Assembly: GCA_017435185.1 (NCBI GenBank)
Contig: JAFSFN010000051.1
Span: forward strand, 1 to 13,485
Direction of reading: 5' to 3'
Source of the DNA: Clostridia bacterium
GTDB taxonomy: Bacteria; Bacillota; Clostridia; Christensenellales; CAG-138
Length of the DNA stretch: 13,485 nt
Made by a program: the position numbers and the translations under genes. Of the stretch, positions 7,031-12,580 are shown piece by piece. Numbering within the stretch: position 1 is the stretch's first letter; each line of letters begins with the position of its first letter. A model generated the notes under the pieces. That model did no database searches. It saw only the letters and a list, made by a program, of their open reading frames with translations, and was not told the origin of the DNA.

Positions 7031-7214
7031 TCTTTCTGAGCCTTAGCAGGTAATGCCTCCGCATATACCGCCTCGCAAGTGTGAAGCTTTCTCACACATG
7101 CATTACGGCAGGTCTCCACACTGCCGCACCGCAAGCTCTGCGGTTTTTCCTCCTTCTTTTAGTGTTCTCATACCAAGCCGAAAAGGCAATGGAGTCAGCA
7201 TGAGCCACATTAAT
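7031..7214 (-). ncRNA. Structured 5' leader of msmX, family not recognised
   Basis: The leader between the predicted transcription start (near 7214) and the msmX ATG is about 184 bases and can fold into several perfect stems: GTG/CTCAT with ATGAG/CAC (7162-7171 with 7200-7208); ACCGCA/TGCGGT (7128-7133 with 7139-7144); CGGCAG/CTGCCG (7106-7111 with 7121-7126); GTGTGA/TCACAC (7079-7084 with 7092-7097), enclosed by GTAATGC/GCATTAC (7050-7056 with 7100-7106). The last two groups share the base at 7106. The strand also holds AAGGAGG just before the ACCGCA stem, with no good start codon after it. I recognise no T-box, SRP, 6S or known riboswitch signature. Confidence 0.4.
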
Positions 7215-7220
7215 AATTGT

Positions 7221-7229
7221 ATTATAGCA
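7221..7229 (-). promoter_or_regulatory. Extended -10 promoter of msmX
   Basis: On the minus strand TGCTATAAT gives a perfect -10 hexamer with the extended TGn element. No good -35 is visible, which is tolerated by extended -10 promoters. It lies just after the sigH operon terminator, making msmX a separate unit. Confidence 0.6.
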
Positions 7230-7242
7230 GATTCAACAAAAA

Positions 7243-7269
7243 AAGAAAGTCCCTTACGGCAACTTTCTT
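7243..7269 (-). terminator. Terminator of the mrnC-thyX-rlmB-sigH operon
   Basis: On the minus strand the 8-bp stem AAGAAAGT/ACTTTCTT has an 11-base loop and is followed by a run of T residues. It lies 24 bp after the sigH stop. Confidence 0.8.
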
Positions 7270-7293
7270 CACTTTTTACATCATAAACACATT

Positions 7294-7905
7294 TTATTTT
7301 TCTGCTTTGAGCAGCTTTTCGACTTTTTTCTTTATTCTTTGAAGTGAATTATCGACCGTTTTTGTCGTGCGTCCTATCTCCTCTGCTATTTCCATATAAG
7401 ACTTACCCTCCAAAAACAGTACCAATGTCTGTTTTTCAAGCGGAGAGAGTACTGAGTTCAGCCCCTCGAGCATCGCCTGCATGGATTCCTTGACAATGAA
7501 CGATTCTTCCGGCCCATCCACCTTGAGCTGCGCCGCAGTATCAAGTACAGAACGCTCGCCCTCTTCCTCGTTTGCTTTTTTATATATGGAAACATATGTG
7601 TTAAGAGGAGTATGCTTTTTTCTTGTAGCACTTTTTATAGCAGATATTATCTGCCTTGTTATGCACATCTCGGCAAACGAGCGAAACGATGCACCATGTG
7701 TGTTCTCGTAATCCCTTGTTGCTTTATAGAAACCTATCATGCCTTCCTGCACAAGGTCTTCCCTGTCGGCACCCACCAAAAAATAGGGGTGGGCCTTCAT
7801 TCTCACCACATTTTTATAACGGTCATATAAAATTTCGTCCGCCGCTCTATCACCTTTGCGTGAAAGCTCAACTATGGCTTCATCCGACAGTTCTTCATAA
7901 TTCAT
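7294..7905 (-). CDS. sigH: RNA polymerase sigma factor SigH
   Basis: SigH directs transcription at the transition to stationary phase and at sporulation entry. The 203 residues show region 2 (DLVQEGMIGFYKATRDYEN, ending SFAEMCITRQIISAIK, near residues 50-92) and a region 4 helix-turn-helix (SYMEIAEEIGRTTKTVDNSL, near 168-187). The opening DEAIVELSRKGD and size match SigH of Clostridia and Bacillus. Its ATG overlaps the rlmB stop by one base (TAATG), and it closes the four-gene leftward operon. The mrnC-thyX-rlmB-sigH order is a familiar Clostridia arrangement. The striking point is location: a sporulation-entry sigma factor sits inside a predicted sporulation-excised element. Confidence 0.95.
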   Translation of the reverse strand: MNYEELSDEAIVELSRKGDRAADEILYDRYKNVVRMKAHPYFLVGADREDLVQEGMIGFYKATRDYENTHGASFRSFAEMCITRQIISAIKSATRKKHTPLNTYVSIYKKANEEEGERSVLDTAAQLKVDGPEESFIVKESMQAMLEGLNSVLSPLEKQTLVLFLEGKSYMEIAEEIGRTTKTVDNSLQRIKKKVEKLLKAEK

Positions 7906-8918
7906 TATTTGCTCTGCCTCTGTTTTTCAAACATAAGTATCGCCGCCGCAACAGCCGCATTAAGCGAATCCAACTGTCCCTTCATCGGAACCGATACAAG
8001 AAAATCGCATTTTTCTTTTATAAGTCGGCTTATTCCCTTTCCTTCACTACCGATAACAAGTCCTATAGCGCCGGACAGATTTGCCTCATGCATATTAGTG
8101 CCGCTCATATCCGCACCCGCTATCCATAAGCCTTCATCCTTGAGTCTGTCTATTGCTCCGGCAAGATTTGAAACTCTTGCGACCTTGACATATTCTACCG
8201 CACCTGCCGATGCCTTGCACGCCGCCGCCGTAAGTGATGCGCTTCTGCGCTTTGTTATAACCACGCCATGCGCACCTGCACACTCGGCGCTTCTGATTAT
8301 CGAGCCCAGATTATGCGGGTCTTCTATTGAATCAAGCAAGATTATAAACGGAGGTTCATTCTTCTGTTTTGCTTCTTCAATTATATCAGAAAGCTCCACA
8401 TATTCCGCACCCGGCACATATGCAACAATGCCCTGATGGTTGCCTGTTCTCTCCCCATATCCAAAAGGCATGCATAATTCATCGAGCTTTGCCCTGTCCG
8501 TTTCCTGAACAAGAATATTTGCATCCCTCGCAAGTCCTATTATCTCTCGAAGTGAACCGTCCGTCTGCTTAAGTACAAGTATTCTGTCTATGCTGCGTCC
8601 GTTTTTGATGGCTTCCTTTACGGGATTTCTGCCCATGAGGATGTTCGGCAGTTCATCTGCTGCCTTTTCCTCAATTTCGGTTACAGTTGCTTTTTCCTCG
8701 ATCACTTCGGGCTGTTTTTCAAAACGCTTATTTTCAAACTTGCCTTTGCGCTGTGAATAACGCTGATTATCACCATAGCTGTTCTCACGCTTTTCGCCGC
8801 GATTATATCCGCTATAGCTGTTTTCACGCTTCTCGTCACGGCTATACCCGCTGCTTCTGCGCTCGTTTCTGTTGTTCCGGCTGTTGAAACTGCCGTTATT
8901 TTTATTGTAGTATGCCAC
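7905..8918 (-). CDS. rlmB: 23S rRNA (guanosine 2'-O) methyltransferase RlmB (SpoU/TrmH family)
   Basis: This is a SpoU-class SAM-dependent 2'-O-methyltransferase that modifies 23S rRNA. The GTG start at 8918 has AGGAG five bases upstream, just beyond the thyX stop. Residues about 90-165 form the substrate-binding N-terminal domain (LMGRNPVKEAIKNG...). The SPOUT knot motifs follow: ILLDSIEDPHNLGSIIRSAE near 195-215, VIGSEGKGIS near 288, and SVPMKGQLDSLNAAVAAAIL near 310-330. Unlike most RlmB proteins, it has a ~70-residue polar N-terminal extension rich in N, R, S, Y and G with a duplicated 13-residue unit. That extension looks disordered and may bind RNA. Confidence 0.93.
   Translation of the reverse strand: MAYYNKNNGSFNSRNNRNERRSSGYSRDEKRENSYSGYNRGEKRENSYGDNQRYSQRKGKFENKRFEKQPEVIEEKATVTEIEEKAADELPNILMGRNPVKEAIKNGRSIDRILVLKQTDGSLREIIGLARDANILVQETDRAKLDELCMPFGYGERTGNHQGIVAYVPGAEYVELSDIIEEAKQKNEPPFIILLDSIEDPHNLGSIIRSAECAGAHGVVITKRRSASLTAAACKASAGAVEYVKVARVSNLAGAIDRLKDEGLWIAGADMSGTNMHEANLSGAIGLVIGSEGKGISRLIKEKCDFLVSVPMKGQLDSLNAAVAAAILMFEKQRQSK
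8775..8852 (-). repeat. Two 39-bp tandem repeats in the rlmB 5' region
   Basis: Codons 23-35 (SGYSRDEKRENSY) and 36-48 (SGYNRGEKRENSY) are adjacent copies of a 39-bp unit, differing at two residues. They lie in the disordered N-terminal extension and suggest slippage-type duplication. Confidence 0.8.
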
Positions 8919-8926
8919 GCTTGCTC

Positions 8927-9694
8927 CTATCTGATGTTTTCATTCACCCAATTGATTATTTCTTCATCGGATGCGTCGTTCTTTACCAGTTCGGTCAGTT
9001 GCTCATCCAGCTCACAAACTTCCCTTGCCCTGCCACAAGTCATTTTGCCTTCACTGCAAACAGAAGATACACAACTTGTACCCTTTGTGTTAAAAATTGC
9101 AGGAGCTTCACGACGAACCATGGCCAGCATACACCACGCAAGTCGTCTTATCTCCCACTGCGCTCTCATGCAGCAACGAAGTTCAAAGAAGTGCAGGAGC
9201 TCACGCACATTCATCGTGAATATCATGCGTGTTTCAGCCGCATTGGGAAGTACAAAGCGAGCATCCTCAGCAGGTATCCCTTTTTCAAGCCACTTTGAAT
9301 AGAATCCGTGAAGAGTTGTCATTTGAGCTTCAAACTCACGCACTGCTTCATCACCCAGCGCCGCTATTGACGGAGGAACTATATATGTAAGTTCGTCATT
9401 TGTAACATAGCGTTGTGACTGGACTGAAAAACTTGCTATTCTGTGCCTTGTTATCTGTGCAAGCAAAGCTCTTGACACACCCTGAACACCGAATGTGAAA
9501 GAGGCGTGTTCAAGCGGTGAAAGATGCCCGAAAGACATCAGTTTGCCGACAAATTTATCTTCATTGCCCTTTGTATCTTCACGCAATGTGTCTATTTCGC
9601 TCTTGCTGTAGCACAATTTACCGCCCAAAGCTATTGTAAGTTCAGGGTCTATCGTGTGGGACAGGAGCTTTACGTTCAATGAAACCTTTGTCAT
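8927..9694 (-). CDS. thyX: Flavin-dependent thymidylate synthase ThyX
   Basis: ThyX makes dTMP from dUMP using methylene-tetrahydrofolate and reduced FAD. The 255 residues include the diagnostic RHRX7S motif, RHRIASFSVQS, near residues 84-94, and the preceding FGHLSPLEHASFTFGV segment. The MNVRELLHFFELRCCMRAQWEIR segment near 160-182 supplies the second conserved block. The start ATG overlaps the mrnC stop as ATGA. If no thyA exists elsewhere in the genome, this gene is essential, which matters because it lies inside the predicted excisable element. Confidence 0.95.
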   Translation of the reverse strand: MTKVSLNVKLLSHTIDPELTIALGGKLCYSKSEIDTLREDTKGNEDKFVGKLMSFGHLSPLEHASFTFGVQGVSRALLAQITRHRIASFSVQSQRYVTNDELTYIVPPSIAALGDEAVREFEAQMTTLHGFYSKWLEKGIPAEDARFVLPNAAETRMIFTMNVRELLHFFELRCCMRAQWEIRRLAWCMLAMVRREAPAIFNTKGTSCVSSVCSEGKMTCGRAREVCELDEQLTELVKNDASDEEIINWVNENIR

Positions 9695-10134
9695 ATTTCC
9701 TCCTCACAAAGCGCCGCACCCATAAGAAGTTCCAAGCGTTCATCATCACCGCACAAATACAAGAAGCCGACAAGAGTCTCAAGCCCCGTGGCAGTACGGT
9801 AATCAACTATTGAAGCATGTTTTGGCACACTTCCCATGTGTGAATTGCGACCGCGTTTATATATGGTCAATTCATCTTCGGTAAGCATATTCTCAATTCG
9901 CCTGAAGGCCGCCGCCTGCGCTGCGGCGCAGACCTTTTTTGCTGCCCTCAGATGCAGACTGTGAACACCTGCATCAGAACTGCTGACAAGATATGACCTC
10001 ACAAAAAGATCGTAAACCGTGTCTCCGACATATGCAAGCACGAGCGGATTGAGAAGACGAGGATTTTTGACTTTATCCCTGCCCAATGCGCCGAGCACAT
10101 CTGCCGTTATGCTGTTTTTCTGTTCTTTTTCCAT
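9691..10134 (-). CDS. mrnC: Mini-ribonuclease III MrnC
   Basis: This 147-residue enzyme contains only an RNase III catalytic domain; in Bacillus it matures 23S rRNA ends. The signature is LNPLVLAYVGDTVYDLFVRS near residues 29-48, with the acidic catalytic positions (D, E-type) in that helix and again in ATGLETLVGFLYL near 115-127. There is no double-stranded-RNA-binding domain, as expected. It is first in the leftward four-gene operon. A sigma-A promoter ends only seven bases before its ATG, so the mRNA may be leaderless. In many Clostridia cysS precedes this gene; here the recombinase unit diverges from it instead. Confidence 0.93.
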   Translation of the reverse strand: MEKEQKNSITADVLGALGRDKVKNPRLLNPLVLAYVGDTVYDLFVRSYLVSSSDAGVHSLHLRAAKKVCAAAQAAAFRRIENMLTEDELTIYKRGRNSHMGSVPKHASIVDYRTATGLETLVGFLYLCGDDERLELLMGAALCEEEI

Positions 10135-10140
10135 TGGTTC

Positions 10141-10170
10141 ATTATAATATACACACGCATGAGTTGTCTA
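10141..10170 (-). promoter_or_regulatory. Sigma-A promoter of the mrnC operon
   Basis: On the minus strand TAGACA (10165-10170) and a perfect TATAAT (10141-10146) are 18 bases apart. The distance from the -10 to the mrnC ATG at 10134 is only seven bases, so transcription should begin at or beside the start codon. Confidence 0.6.
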
Positions 10171-10192
10171 GTTCCGCATATACTCCATTGAG

Positions 10193-10372
10193 GTGATAAT
10201 TACGGCAATAATCAAAGAATATACGATTGAAAACGGAGTACATATCGTATGGCATGACGATTTTACAATACTATCGGAAGAAAAAGCATGTGAACTTATT
10301 CGTGAAGCAAGCGCTGTACTTGCACAAGCGAATACCGAGGTAAAGACAGATGTATGCAATTTACCTTCGTAA
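10193..10372 (+). CDS. Small 59-codon ORF overlapping the recombinase; candidate excision factor
   Basis: The open frame runs from GTG 10193 and encodes a small acidic protein beginning MIITAIIKEYTIENGVHIVW, with a C-terminal helical stretch (SEEKACELIREASAVLAQAN). It ends 22 bases inside the recombinase gene. A strong ribosome site, GAGGTGAT (10190-10197), covers that GTG, so the real start may be an unusual ATT (10199) or ACG (10202). I recognise no family. Size, position and coupling resemble small recombination directionality factors such as SprB of SPbeta. That role is inferred from context only. Confidence 0.5.
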   Translation: MIITAIIKEYTIENGVHIVWHDDFTILSEEKACELIREASAVLAQANTEVKTDVCNLPS

Positions 10373-11912
10373 GAGCCGCGCTGATATGGAAGCCGAAAAC
10401 CGCGGTGAGGGCGAAACGCTGACACGGCATAAGAAAATTTTGTGTGGTTTTGCGCAAAAGAAAGGATTGTTTGTCGGAGAGGTTTACCGTGAGATAGTCT
10501 CGGGGGAAACTATTGCCTCTCGCCCTCAGATGCAGCGGCTTTTGAATGATGTGGAGCAAAGAAAGTGGGAAGGCATAATCGTAATGGAAGTTGAGCGTCT
10601 GTGCCGCGGCAACAGTATCGATCAGGGCATAGTTGCCCAAGCCTTCAAGGAGTCGAACACACTCATAATCACTCCGCAGAAAACCTACGACCCCGACAAC
10701 GAGGCCGATGAAGAATATTTCGAATTTTCGTTGTTTATGTCAAGGCGCGAATACAAAACCATAAAACGCCGCCTTGCCGCAGGCCGCAGTGCGGCGGCCG
10801 CCGAAGGAAAATTCATCGGCAACATCGCTCCTTACGGCTATGTTAAAGTTAAGACCGAGCAAGGCTGTACTCTGCGCATTGATGAAAATGAAGCCAAAAT
10901 ACTGAAAAACATATTTATCTGGTATGTAAACGGTGCCAAAGAAAAAAACGGGCGGACAGCACCTCTCGGCATATATGCTATCGCCAAACATTTGAATACG
11001 ATGCATATACCTTCAAAAAAAGGCGGCACTTGGTCATCGTCCACAATAAGAGATATACTCAAAAATCCTGTGTATATCGGCAAAATACGAACCGGCTATT
11101 ACAAGCAGTCTGTAAGCATATCGGGTGATAAACGCGTATTACACCGCAACCTTTGCCCATCATCATGTAAAACAGTCGATGGCCTTCATTACCCCATAAT
11201 CAGTGATGAACTGTTTTTTGCTGCACAAAAAAGGCTCACAGAAAAGGACAAACAGCCCATGCCAATAAAGCAAAACAGCATACCGAAAAACCCTTTTGCA
11301 GGAATAATCATGTGCGGAAAATGCGGAAAATGCATGGTGCGCCGTGAAAACAAAAACCGCTGTTCGCCGTCACTGATATGCACGCATGGCGGCTGCAACA
11401 ACATCAGCTCATATTTTAATATCGTACAGCAACAAATATTCACTGAGCTCGATGCCTATTTTGACGGCTGTATTTTCAACATCGCCCCATACACAGCTCA
11501 AATGGATGCCGACGCTGAACTTCTTGCCGCATTGGAAAACGAACTTTTGAAATGTTCACGGATTCGCAGTCGCCTTTTTGAGTTAGCTGAGCGTGAGATA
11601 TACAGCAATCATGAGTATGTTGAACGCAGAAAAGCACTTGACGAAAAGGTAAAAGCGCTAATTTCAGCAAGGAATAATGCACTTGATTGCATTTCAAAAA
11701 ACAAAACTCCAGCAGTATCCCATCATTCGTCAGTTTCATTCCGTGACGCCATGCTTTCGATTGAAGATATCGGCTTAAAAAACCGTTTTCTTAAATGCCT
11801 TATTAAAAAGATTATTTACACGAAGCAGGAAAAGGGCGTCTGCTATAGACTTGATCTTTTCCCTCTGATTCCTGAGTCAGCAAAAATCTTGACGGACCGA
11901 CAGACCATATAA
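10350..11912 (+). CDS. Large serine recombinase (SpoIVCA-like site-specific recombinase)
   Basis: This is a 520-residue large serine recombinase. The resolvase catalytic domain starts at once, with nucleophile serine 9 in IYLRKSR and catalytic-site arginines in REIVSGETIASRPQMQRLL (about 48-66) and ERLCRG. The recombinase domain follows near 170-290 (GNIAPYGYVK, TWSSSTIRDILKNPVYIG). A zinc ribbon is marked by CGKCGKC near 326 and CTHGGC near 349, then a helical, coiled-coil-like arm near 390-445. Length and order match SpoIVCA and phage integrases such as those of skin and SPbeta. GAGG lies about 9 bases before its ATG, inside the small ORF. It is very likely the enzyme for the flanking att sites. 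Its 3' end overlaps the convergent Spo0A-domain gene by about 100 bp. Confidence 0.93.
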   Translation: MYAIYLRKSRADMEAENRGEGETLTRHKKILCGFAQKKGLFVGEVYREIVSGETIASRPQMQRLLNDVEQRKWEGIIVMEVERLCRGNSIDQGIVAQAFKESNTLIITPQKTYDPDNEADEEYFEFSLFMSRREYKTIKRRLAAGRSAAAAEGKFIGNIAPYGYVKVKTEQGCTLRIDENEAKILKNIFIWYVNGAKEKNGRTAPLGIYAIAKHLNTMHIPSKKGGTWSSSTIRDILKNPVYIGKIRTGYYKQSVSISGDKRVLHRNLCPSSCKTVDGLHYPIISDELFFAAQKRLTEKDKQPMPIKQNSIPKNPFAGIIMCGKCGKCMVRRENKNRCSPSLICTHGGCNNISSYFNIVQQQIFTELDAYFDGCIFNIAPYTAQMDADAELLAALENELLKCSRIRSRLFELAEREIYSNHEYVERRKALDEKVKALISARNNALDCISKNKTPAVSHHSSVSFRDAMLSIEDIGLKNRFLKCLIKKIIYTKQEKGVCYRLDLFPLIPESAKILTDRQTI

Positions 11913-12153
11913 CACCTATAAACTGTGCCACAGTCGGAACTCCTCTGAAGAAAGGCATCATTCCGTCTTCAAAACACAGTGCAATAACTGTTCTTATAGC
12001 TCTTTCTACAGATTGCGTGCTCGTATTGTGCTTCTTTGCTATCATCGGATATAACTTGGTCGTTATACAGTTCAAAAGTTCAGGCTTTTTTCTTGTGAGT
12101 TCATATGCTGTCATTATGTAATGATAGCCCTTGTAATTAGATGTTATAAGCAT
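11812..12153 (-). CDS. Stand-alone Spo0A C-terminal (DNA-binding) domain protein
   Basis: The 113-residue protein lacks a receiver domain and matches the Spo0A effector domain closely: YKGYHYIMTAYELTRKKPEL corresponds to the Spo0A KGYMYLREAI region, LYPMIAKKHNT to LYPDIAKKFNT, and SVERAIRTVI to the recognition-helix segment RVERAIRHAIE. PTVAQFIGVI corresponds to the closing helix. Start ATG 12153 has AAGGGGAG about six bases upstream, a real ribosome site. The last ~33 residues lie antisense to the recombinase 3' end and have no Spo0A counterpart. The gene reads away from attR, with its upstream region crossing the attachment site. Likely a DNA-binding regulator or excision accessory protein; without a receiver it would not be phosphorylation-controlled. 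Confidence 0.8.
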   Translation of the reverse strand: MLITSNYKGYHYIMTAYELTRKKPELLNCITTKLYPMIAKKHNTSTQSVERAIRTVIALCFEDGMMPFFRGVPTVAQFIGVIWSVGPSRFLLTQESEGKDQVYSRRPFPASCK

Positions 12154-12168
12154 TATTTTCTCCCCTTA

Positions 12169-12210
12169 GTTTATATCTTATGTGTACAGTTTTAGTGACT
12201 CATCGGTAAA
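12169..12210 (+). other. attR of the cwlD-interrupting element
   Basis: The element half-site GTTTATATC (12169-12177) is followed by the shared TTTA (12191-12194) and the cwlD half-site TCATCGGTAAA (12200-12210). GTTTATATC is the exact reverse complement of the attL element arm GATATAAAC. Confidence 0.78.
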
Positions 12211-12499
12211 CGGTCCTATGACTTTCTATATGTCCGGCAGTTCTCAAGGACAAGTGCTTGCTGAATGTGTAATAACAAAAGTCTGTGAAGCTGTGGGAAA
12301 ACCTCTTCGCAGCGCCAACCCGGGTGACTACTTTGTTATCCGTGAAAGTTCTGCACCTGCCGTTATCGTAGAGTGCGGTTTTCTTTCAAACAGCGAAGAC
12401 GAGAAGAAACTTCTCACCCAAGAACACCGTTCCACTCTCGCCCATGGCATTGCCGACGGTATTACCGAATACTTTTCAGGGCTTGATACCAGCTCTTAA
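12182..12499 (+). CDS. cwlD: CwlD-type amidase, 3' segment of a split gene
   Basis: This is the C-terminal part of the amidase begun at 5323. Genuine amidase codons start at TTT 12191-12193; the GTG at 12182 gives three element-derived codons and has no ribosome site, so this piece is probably untranslated before excision. It reads SDSSVNGPMTFYM, then GDYFVIRESSAPAVIVECGFLSNSED, which is the Amidase_3 block containing the catalytic glutamate (VECGFLSN), and ends at a natural TAA. The order and spacing continue directly from VSIHMNKF of the first segment. No frameshift or internal stop is present, which argues for selection on the joined product. Confidence 0.87.
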   Translation: MYSFSDSSVNGPMTFYMSGSSQGQVLAECVITKVCEAVGKPLRSANPGDYFVIRESSAPAVIVECGFLSNSEDEKKLLTQEHRSTLAHGIADGITEYFSGLDTSS

Positions 12500-12553
12500 T
12501 GCCGTCGTTTAACCTCCCTTCTTTTTACCCTTACTCGTATTTTATATCCATAT

Positions 12554-12580
12554 ATTATACCCCTTGTCGTAATTTGTCAA
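12554..12580 (-). promoter_or_regulatory. Leftward promoter candidate antisense to cwlD 3' end
   Basis: On the minus strand a perfect TTGACA (12575-12580) precedes a perfect TATAAT (12554-12559), but the spacer is 15 bases, shorter than ideal. A ribosome-like GGGAGGTT follows with no usable start codon. The transcript would run antisense through the 3' cwlD segment toward the Spo0A-domain gene. Confidence 0.4.

Larger units (their letters stand above)
5764..12190 (+). mobile_element. 6.4-kb serine-recombinase intervening element splitting cwlD
   Basis: The element spans 6,427 bp from the TTTA in attL to the TTTA in attR. It contains, left to right: a bidirectional terminator, an MsmX/UgpC-type ATPase, sigH, rlmB, thyX and mrnC (all leftward), a small ORF and a large serine recombinase (rightward), and a Spo0A C-domain gene (leftward). 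Removing it precisely would fuse AAC AAA TTT to AGT GAC TCA and restore the amidase frame. The flanking amidase halves are collinear, on the same strand and without frameshifts. Known relatives in logic are the Bacillus skin element in sigK and SPbeta in spsM. Here the interval carries core genes rather than phage genes. That excision occurs, and that it is mother-cell specific, are inferences. Confidence 0.8.

Noticed and set aside
7031..7214. SRP RNA, 6S RNA or T-box in the msmX leader
   Set aside because: The SRP GGAAGG-type loop, the T-box AGGGTGG element and a 6S-like single long bubbled hairpin are all absent.
10157..10184. A sigma-E-like promoter (GCATGAG, 13 bases, CATATACT) before the small ORF and recombinase
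   Set aside because: The -35 match is poor and the predicted transcription start would fall on the ribosome site itself, so the SD could hardly function. Tempting because it would fit mother-cell timing.
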